NCBI GenBank assembly: GCA_002284615.2
Contig: MU069613.1
Location: forward strand, 321,550 to 334,009
DNA length: 12,460 nucleotides
From: Dunaliella salina
Lineage: Eukaryota > Chlorophyta > Chlorophyceae > Chlamydomonadales > Dunaliellaceae
Direction: 5' to 3'
Position numbers and translations under genes: made by a program. How positions within the stretch are numbered: the stretch's first letter is position 1; every line of letters starts with the position of its first letter. Under the pieces are notes generated by a model that was given only the letters and a program-made list of their open reading frames with translations, was not told the origin of the DNA and searched no databases. Shown here one piece after another: positions 7,125 through 12,460 of this stretch.

Positions 7125-7612
7125 TTAAGTTAACGTGGAGCTTCCCTTGAGCATGTGTTCTCAGGCTGTTGCTGTAGTTCCTTCCATACCATAAAACATT
7201 GCAATAGGGTGTTGGAGTTTCGAGGAGACTGTTTGCCAAACATCATGCATATCTGCATCTGACCATCTCTCTCCTTGCACTCTGTTCTCTGAATACCTGG
7301 AGTTTCGAGTCAAACATATGAGCATTCAGGTTAAGACTTCTTGTGCCATTTCTTAGTGCTTACTTGGAGAACCTCTGCTTTATGTGGTACTTTGAGCGCA
7401 TGTTTCTCAACAGTTGACATTTCTATACACATTTTCGAAGACTTGTCTAGTTCCAGGTCTGTGTTTCCGCTCAGCTGCCCTCGTAGGCGGATATAGCGAT
7501 GTAACCTTACCTTAGGTAAAGGTACCTCTTGGTTAGGGCAGGATTGAGGGGCGCTGTAACCAAGTTTTTCGCGAGGTATGGTTCCAAGTTCGTAACAGAG
7601 TTGGGTCTTTCC
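7125..7612 (-). pseudogene. LINE polyprotein segment upstream of RNase H, unknown domain
   Basis: Two pieces. From about 7264 to 7128 the RNase H frame continues (RWSDADMHDVWQTVSSKLQ, then MFYGMEG) with in-frame stops TGA 7161-7163 and TAA 7125-7127. Further upstream, 7612-7334 is open for 93 codons in another frame without an early ATG. It contains EVPLPKVRLHRYIRLRGQLS and later KVPHKAEVLQVSTKKWHKKS. The two are joined through a short third frame (LNLNAHMFDSKLQVFREQ). I recognise no reverse transcriptase motif here. By position it lies between the polymerase and RNase H. Coding similarity ends near a TAA at 7613-7615. Confidence 0.55.
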
Positions 7613-7668
7613 TTAATGCACGCTGGTAAGTACCAGTGTAGACTTGTACTTCTACTTTCCCCATGCAG

Positions 7669-8223
7669 GATTCCTTAGGGGATTTGAGGTACAGGCAGCA
7701 GAAGATATGGAGAGAAGCGGATGCTGTAAGTTCCTGAGGAGTTTAAAGGAAAGTAGCGACTTACTATCTTTGGTGCGGAAGGCCTTTGAATCAAACAGCG
7801 CGCACACCCTTTTCTATCCCAGCATATTTATATTTATTCAAAAATCTGTATAAAGGAATCACAAAGAATGTGAGTAGGTTTAGGCTTCGCGCCCACTGCT
7901 TGAAGGTTGGATCCTGTAGATGGCTGGGTGGTTCAAACATTTGTAATGAGTGTGAGTGTGCTGAAGTCCAGGACGAGAAACATGTTACATTCTCTTGCAA
8001 TTGCCTGGTGATGTGTGAGCTGGGCAGGAAACACAAGGACTTCTTCATTGATCTTCTCAAACCATTACATACTTTTGCCCTGTTTCCAAACACTGAATTC
8101 ATTTCTTTCTTGGCGAGCTACCACATGTCAACTGACCCTGAGATCAATGATTTTCTACATCAAGGCTCGTACAGATTTTCAAATTTTTTGTCAGAGTTGG
8201 TTCCAATTTTTGATGCTGGCTGA
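7669..8223 (+). pseudogene. L1-like LINE ORF2 C-terminus with CCHC knuckle, copy B
   Basis: Starts in one frame (FLRGFEVQAAEDMERSG, then FLRSLKESSDLLSLVRKAF), shifts near 7795-7810, and continues in the frame of ORF 7786-8223. There SRFRLRAHCLKVGSCRWLGG leads to a knuckle C53-x2-C56-x9-H66-x4-C71 within DEKH...C. This is the usual C-terminal signature of L1-type ORF2 proteins, beyond the reverse transcriptase. The end (FALFPNTEFISFLASYH, stop TGA 8221-8223) matches copy A at 3441-3678. Reverse transcriptase is absent. The start coordinate is where similarity begins, just after a CAG at 7666-7668. Confidence 0.75.
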
Positions 8224-8360
8224 GATTGTTTCACCAGGAGCCGATCAGCCAGAGTCTCGGGCTGTAGGCCACCCCTTGTATCCCCTTGTAAGCCGCCCCT
8301 TGTTGACCCTTCTTGAGTGAACCATTCCTGCAAACTGTACACCTTTTGTGACTACTTCAT
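8224..8360 (+). other. 3' UTR of L1-like copy B
   Basis: The first 55 bases match copy A (3638-3690) almost base for base. Copy B then has a short internal repeat of CCCCTTGTA-type words (8262-8312) that copy A lacks. The 3' boundary is set loosely: no poly(A) is obvious, and ATTACAATAATG at 8360-8371 could be the end. No target-site duplication was found. Confidence 0.5.
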
Positions 8361-9291
8361 TACAATAATGCCTAGCAATTATGTGTTTTGATGGATGGCG
8401 TCTTCATGTGAACCTGCAATTTTTTTCTCAGTCACCGCCTCCTGTACCCTTTTGTTTTTTCCAGTTTCCTGCTTACAGTCTTCGCCTCTGTGTGCGGGAA
8501 TGAACCAACACCAGGTTTATCAACCCAACAGTGTGGCTGCCAGTTTTTTAATCTGTATCTTCCAATTTTCATGAGCAGGCCAGCAGTCAGTCTAGTAGTC
8601 TGGAGGCCTCCTTTGTTTCAATTATCTGTAACCCTTGCAAGCAAGATTGCATCAGGTTCCAAGGAATTACACAGGAAAAGGGGTCCCTGCATTGACTGAA
8701 GCTCTTCCACTGGTTTTACAAGATAAGTAGTGCAGACAGGCAGAGACAGGATCAAGATTGAGCAAGCTGGCTAGAGACACACACAACGGTTCAACTCACA
8801 CAACCAAAAGAGTCTCAGCTCCTTTAAGGATGCCACACATCATTCAAGACGTTTTGTTGAAAAAGCAAAATCGGCATCAATTGTGTTTTGTTGACATAAG
8901 TCGCCAAACCCTGTACACCGCTCCATCAGCAATAAGGAATCCATGCATTCAACTACTACATTTGAGCAAACATTCTCCCATCCTCTGATGACTGACTGCA
9001 GAAAGTACTTAGTCCTGCTTTCCTCCATTCCGCCCAGCCTCCGAGCTAGCACCAACAACTTAAACATGAAAGAACTGAACTATGGATTGAAGATGCATCA
9101 CAACAACAAAAAAAACACTGCTCTTTGTGTCCGAAAAGCTTCTTGCCAAGTAAATGCATGCAATTGTGATGCAAATTCTTCCAGCACGGGCCCCCCCAAA
9201 GCAAAGCATGACAAAATTCTTACTACTCATTAAGAGGAAACGAAGACCTCACACAAGCGTTCCACTGTCAGCATGGTCAGAGGATTGAGCT
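8361..9291. other. Unassigned sequence, no recognisable gene
   Basis: Open frames here are under 100 codons, overlap on both strands and show no motif I recognise. There is no clear repeat structure. Confidence 0.5.
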
Positions 9292-9386
9292 GGAAAACAT
9301 GTGAGGAAGGATGGCTTGCTCATCCATCCACAGGTAGTGCAATTAGTAAATTAAGCAGGGAAAACTTGTGAGGGAGGATGACCTGC
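9292..9386. repeat. Direct repeat, two 28 bp copies 67 bp apart
   Basis: GGAAAACATGTGAGGAAGG at 9292-9310 and GGAAAACTTGTGAGGGAGG at 9359-9377, continuing with GATGGCTTGC and GATGACCTGC. There are four mismatches, so this is an older local duplication. Confidence 0.65.
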
Positions 9387-9612
9387 AGATTATTCTACTG
9401 ACAGCACGGCTGGTGTGTCTGAGAAGCTGGTGGGAAAAAAAGTTCTGAATGCTTGCATGAGGTGCCCCGCCTGACCTAACAGCTCGGCCTCCCTCGGTTT
9501 GGAGCACCTCTGAAAAATCAAAAGGACAGGGTCACCTGCCTGCCTTTCCCCTATTCCCTCAGCCCCCCGTTTCAACTATCAAAATATTCAGTGGGTCAGG
9601 AGGCAAAACTGG

Positions 9613-9707
9613 AAAGAAAAGAAAAAACTAAATAAGCGCATATCCAGGGAAAGCACTCTCCACATCAATTGAGGAAGGGCGCATTACTAGGGCCAAGGCA
9701 CCATATT
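9613..9707 (-). mobile_element. 95 bp mini-retroposon: solo LINE 3' end with 7 bp target-site duplication
   Basis: Flanked by exact AAACTGG at 9606-9612 and 9708-9714. On the reverse strand it ends with CCTCAATTGATGTGG, a degenerate version of the hairpin at 5054-5076, then a TTTTTTCTTTTCTTT tail. Further upstream a GCCTTGGCCC word sits where the LINE 3' UTR has GCACTCGGCTC. It is more diverged than the copy at 1540-1603, chiefly in the hairpin arms, but has the same layout, orientation and duplication length. Confidence 0.65.
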
Positions 9708-9714
9708 AAACTGG

Positions 9715-10142
9715 TGAGGACAGATGAGTCCTGGGTCATTGGACCAGGCACTGCCTTGCCAAAGCTACCAACTGCATCAACATTGGCCCCGATCCGGCGG
9801 GCCTCACCTGATCCCGCAAGCTGGCAGACGCTGGACAATTGCTTGTGTGTGGGCAATTGCCTCCAGGTGCAAATTGCCAGCTGGCTTCTGCACAAGTGGC
9901 CTATTGAGTTTGTTGCTCAGGGGCCGTGTGCACAGGATTCCTTGCAGTATGCGGGTTGCTTATCTGGCCTACTTGCAACATGAGCAGAAAGCAAAGCAAA
10001 CTCTGTTTGGTTTTGACAGCAGGACCTCCACTTGCACCCGACCAAGAGTAATGCACCAACACTTCCACAACCCCTGGGGCACAGATCCACAGCAATTATG
10101 TTTGGTAAACTTCTAAGAATTCTTTTGGATATTTGTGATTGT
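9715..10142. other. Unassigned sequence with overlapping open frames
   Basis: Forward open frames of 104 and 130 codons and reverse frames of 64-99 codons overlap here. None contains a motif I know, and no start context or conserved domain favours one. Treated as non-coding. Confidence 0.4.
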
Positions 10143-10354
10143 AAGAGCACAAAGCGCGCAGGGAACGCAGCTATGCAAAGAGCACTAAGCGCGCATGGAG
10201 CATGGCTCCACTTCAAGCACTAAGAGCGCAGGGAACACAGCTACACAAAGAGCACCAAGCGCGCAGGGAATCTGGCTCTGCTAGGAGCATTAAGCGTGCA
10301 GGGAAAACAGCTCTACTAGAAGCACTTGCGCGCAGGGAACACAGCGACACATGG
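10143..10354. repeat. Tandem array, six units of 32-39 bp with GCGCGC core
   Basis: Unit starts at about 10143, 10177, 10215, 10247, 10286 and 10320, with a degenerate partial seventh after 10354. The consensus core is AGCACTAAGCGCGCAGGGAA followed by CACAGCT and a variable AC-rich end. Unit 2 has CATGGAGCATGG in place of CAGGGAACACAG. Unit length varies through the tail, not the core, so the core is what is conserved. No open frame runs through all units. Confidence 0.85.
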
Positions 10355-10467
10355 AGCCTTATTCACGCATAGTGCTGAGCAACAATGAGAGGTCACCAAG
10401 CACGAGTGTTGTGAGAGAACAGTGTGCTTCATCAAAACGTGTGCATGTGTTCTAGTGCATACCAGAC

Positions 10468-10628
10468 AAGGCATACTAGGCACGGCAAACTCGATGGACA
10501 CCAGAAACCTGCCCCTGCCTACCCCACCAGTGCACGCTGTGACGTATTGTACTACATCACGAAGTGTGATTGTTACTAAGGCATACCAGGCACGGCAAAC
10601 ACAAATGGAAAGCAGATAGCCCCTGTGA
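10468..10628. repeat. Two direct copies of a 23 bp block, 110 bp apart
   Basis: AAGGCATACTAGGCACGGC at 10468-10486 and AAGGCATACCAGGCACGGC at 10578-10596, both followed by AAAC and an ATGGA word. Weaker similarity (GCCCCTG, GTGACGT) follows in both. Confidence 0.7.
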
Positions 10629-10891
10629 CGTGTCTACCTCCATTCTGCAAACCCGCACAACCCTCAACGCTGCCACGCCCACATGGCACCGTCAGTCTTA
10701 TTGCATGACATATTGAACTGACCAGGCCCTCCCCCAGGGAGCTGTGCCCAGGGGACATTTTCATACTAGCATAAGCCATGCAGTTGGTTTAGGACGAGCA
10801 TTTACTCCTACTAGCCATTGTCACCCATCATCGTCCAGGAGAAAAAAAGAGGAATGAGCACCCTGCTCCACAATGGAAGGGCCTGCATGGA
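10629..10891. other. Unassigned sequence
   Basis: No motif, repeat or RNA gene recognised; only short shadow-like open frames. Confidence 0.4.
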
Positions 10892-10923
10892 ATGGGCAAC
10901 ATGGGCAACACACACACACACAC
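10892..10923. repeat. 9 bp tandem duplication and (CA)n microsatellite
   Basis: ATGGGCAAC is duplicated exactly (10892-10900 and 10901-10909), followed by an alternating CA run at 10909-10923. Confidence 0.9.
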
Positions 10924-11207
10924 CTCCTGTGGAATGCCTCCCGGGTACGGTGCAGATGCATTACCACAGTGCACGCACGTGGTCATCCATGCACTCACTT
11001 GCACAGCCTGGTCATGCTCCCACCACTGCCTAGAACACAGCTGTCTAAGTCTTGGCTGGCAGCCCTTGCTGCTGGTGAGCAGCGGCTGGGTGTCCCACAG
11101 GTGTGGCTGCCACTGGAGAGCACACGCGATGGGGTGCCGCGGCAGTGCTGCTCCAAGGACCCATCTATGGAGTTTAAACTGGCCTACGCATGCATGTCAT
11201 TATAATT
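10924..11207. other. Unassigned sequence left of the hAT-type element
   Basis: Three overlapping forward frames of about 70-110 codons cross this stretch. None has a domain I recognise. Confidence 0.4.
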
Positions 11208-11886
11208 GTAATTACTAAGGTGCGACGTATCATACTACTTTTTCAGAACAGGTTATTACAGTCATATTACAGTCATATTACATTACAGTAATAACCCCGA
11301 ATTCAAGAAATTCCCCCTGGTTTTGTGGGTGGTGAGGTTTTTCGACCTCAGGAATTGGCTGGTCATGTTCATGCAAGGTACTTCAAAAGAGAAAAGTAAC
11401 AAAGACGAGTATGAGCTTTGATTGCATTGAAATTGAACAAAATGACATGCAAGCTTCCCATGTAAGTACAACAGTCTCCTGCTGTTTGGCTGTCTGTTGA
11501 GGGTTGACAATGCTGATGAGTGTCCTGCAGCCCTTACAGCTGAGCACACAAGGCTGCAGCTCCTCCTCTGCAGCAATAATGATGTTGTAGCTATTCTTGA
11601 TCTCCTTCAGCTGGGGTGCTTGTCCAGCATCTTCTTCAGCTCTGTGGGTATGTACTTGCCAGACCTGAACTTCTGGCGTACAACCCCATCACTATCTTTC
11701 TCCACACCGAAGACTTTCCTTGGCATATTTTATTTGTTCGTGTACCCGTCCAGCCTAGGCCAGATTCCAAATCGCCTGAATTCGAGACGCCATGTGGCTT
11801 ATCGGAAAACGTCATATTACACAGGAGGCCGTGTAATATTACTGTAATGGTAAAATTACACTGTCTCGTCGCACCTTAGTAATTAC
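11208..11886. mobile_element. Non-autonomous hAT-type DNA transposon (663 bp) with 8 bp target-site duplication
   Basis: A 21 bp perfect inverted match joins 11207-11227 to 11867-11887. It resolves into target-site duplications GTAATTAC (11208-11215 and 11879-11886) and 12 bp terminal inverted repeats TAAGGTGCGACG (11216-11227) and its complement (11867-11878). An 8 bp duplication fitting nTnnnnAn and ends of the form YARGG are typical of hAT elements. The duplication is itself palindromic, so TA or AATT duplications cannot be formally excluded. Subterminal regions carry many TTACAGT and TAATATTAC-like words, including ATTACAGTCAT twice in tandem (11255-11276) and an inverted pair GGTTATTAC/GTAATAACC (11251-11296), which resemble transposase-binding repeats. 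The element holds only a short broken ORF, so it cannot move by itself. Confidence 0.85.
11383..11726 (-). pseudogene. Broken ORF inside the hAT-type element, possible BED-like N-terminal region
   Basis: Starts with ATG at 11726-11724 and reads MPRKVFGVEKDSDGV, then RSGKYIPTELKKMLDKHPS to a TGA at 11607-11609. The next frame continues directly with LKEIKNSYNIIIAAEEEL, then CVLSCKGC and TLISIVNPQQTAKQQ, to a TGA at 11383-11385. A single-base loss near a G4 run (11613-11616 on the forward strand) would explain the shift. The C-x2-C followed by a V-NP-x2-T word resembles the BED-type zinc fingers at the start of many hAT transposases; I hold this loosely because the expected second metal pair is not clear. 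No DDE catalytic core or hATC domain fits in the remaining space, so the element is an internally deleted derivative. It could instead be a captured host fragment. Confidence 0.5.
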
Positions 11887-12034
11887 ACATGGGTGGGGCA
11901 TGGAACAAGATTGAAGCAACATGCACTCTTGTGGCCATTCAACTGAGTCTCCCATTGAAGCGTCACATGCTGCGCTCTGAGGACATTCGAGCGAATTCAG
12001 GCAGGAACATGAGGGAAAAACCTCAGCAAACAAT

Positions 12035-12061
12035 CCCCCCCCCCCCCCTTTCCCCGGGGGG
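12035..12061. repeat. C14 homopolymer followed by CCCCGGGGGG
   Basis: Fourteen C at 12035-12048, two or three T, then a C-run/G-run palindrome. The exact length is prone to sequencing error. Confidence 0.85.
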
Positions 12062-12244
12062 CACATTTCCTGAACAAGCCCATCAACTGCAGCGGCTAAT
12101 AAGTGGTCAACACCAAGGAGGATGAACCTGATCATTGTGGCAAATCTGGCCTGCTTCTCACACCTAGAGCACTTCATGCCAGGAGGACAAAATGTTGTCA
12201 TGCGCCTCATAGCAGGAGCTGCTCTGACCAACCGAAGAAACGGA

Positions 12245-12304
12245 ATCCATGAAAGTTCTGGTTCTAGCACGCCAAACAGATCCATGAAATTCCTTGTTCT
12301 AGCA
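12245..12304. repeat. Two 25 bp direct copies, period 35 bp
   Basis: ATCCATGAA, seven variable bases, then TTCTAGCA, at 12245-12269 and 12280-12304. The outer parts are identical and the middle differs at several positions. Confidence 0.75.
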
Positions 12305-12460
12305 AACATGCGATGCGACCGCCTTCCTTCATCACCTGCAGCTGGGAAGCAAGAATGGAGCTTGGTGCGCTGCTTCCCCTTCTTGGGCTTGGGTGAAACA
12401 GGGATGCAGTGGAACTGGGTGCAAAGCAGTCCTCAGGGGTGATGCCAGAGATCCTGTGTG

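Larger units (their letters stand above)
5041..7612 (-). mobile_element. Dualen/RandI-like LINE, 5'-truncated, reverse strand
   Basis: Reading leftwards from 7612: a region of unknown role, RNase H, a linker, a CCHC knuckle, a restriction-like endonuclease, a stop at 5179-5181, and a 3' UTR of about 138 nt with two hairpins and a pyrimidine-rich tail ending at 5041. RNase H together with a restriction-like endonuclease downstream of it is, among LINE clades I know, the hallmark of RandI/Dualen. R2, CRE and NeSL have the endonuclease but usually no RNase H; the I, R1 and L1 groups have RNase H in places but an APE endonuclease. No reverse transcriptase motifs are visible, so the copy is 5'-truncated. 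At least three in-frame stops and several frameshifts make it non-functional. The right boundary is uncertain (7612 to about 7668), and no clean target-site duplication was found for this copy. Confidence 0.75.
11887..12460. other. Right edge, no recognisable gene
   Basis: A 156-codon reverse frame (12309-11839) and a 106-codon forward frame (12122-12442) overlap here. The reverse one runs into the hAT-type element and crosses the C14 run, so it is probably chance. Neither shows a known domain. A gene entering from the right cannot be excluded. Confidence 0.4.

Noticed and set aside
9669..10116. Forward open frames of 104 and 130 codons
   Set aside because: They overlap in different frames, are matched by reverse-strand frames of similar length, and show no family motif.
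11616..11879. 87-codon forward open frame inside the hAT-type element
   Set aside because: It lies antisense to the reverse-strand ORF that has a plausible start and motif, and it ends in the terminal inverted repeat.
11839..12309. 156-codon reverse-strand open frame as a host gene
   Set aside because: It runs into the terminal repeat of the hAT-type element, crosses the C14 run as a glycine run, and has no recognisable domain.

Overview
This window reads as non-coding, repeat-rich DNA from a nuclear eukaryotic genome. No bacterial-style operon, rRNA, CRISPR array or convincing host gene is visible. Every stretch with recognisable protein similarity belongs to a decayed transposable element. 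The mix points to a green alga, probably a chlorophyte: an RNase H, then a CCHC knuckle, then a restriction-like endonuclease on one retrotransposon matches the RandI/Dualen clade, first described in Chlamydomonas. That is an inference from family knowledge. Base composition is balanced, unlike the very GC-rich Chlamydomonas genome, and I cannot name the species.

Layout. 1-427 holds a degenerate 41-45 bp minisatellite, interrupted at 82-302. About 430-1300 is unassigned spacer with hairpins and a perfect 15 bp tandem duplication. About 1300-1800 is an old array with a period near 100 bp, broken by a 64 bp mini-retroposon with a 7 bp target-site duplication. 1861-1967 is a short tandem repeat. 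About 2021-3240 (+) is a decayed C-terminal part of a Dualen-like LINE, split by a foreign insert of about 300 bp. About 3440-3700 (+) is the 3' end of an L1-like LINE. About 4020-5030 (+) is a dead APE-type (EEP) endonuclease. About 5041-7612 (-) is the best preserved element: RNase H, CCHC knuckle, PD-(D/E)xK-type endonuclease, 3' UTR hairpin and tail. About 7669-8360 (+) is a second L1-like 3' end with its 3' UTR. 8360-9290 is unassigned. 9613-9707 is a second mini-retroposon, again with a 7 bp target-site duplication. 10143-10354 is a six-copy GCGCGC-containing tandem array. 11208-11886 is a 663 bp non-autonomous hAT-type DNA transposon with perfect 12 bp ends, 8 bp target-site duplications and a broken internal ORF. 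The right edge holds short repeats and no recognisable gene.

How the parts relate. The reverse-strand LINE and the two mini-retroposons share a 3' hairpin and a pyrimidine-rich tail, and all three tails join target DNA at CAG. The simplest reading is one retrotransposition machinery producing one long and two extremely 5'-truncated insertions. Its long copy lies between two same-orientation LINE pieces, so nesting is possible. All LINE coding parts are dead, through nonsense codons, frameshifts and, in the EEP fragment, loss of catalytic Asp positions.
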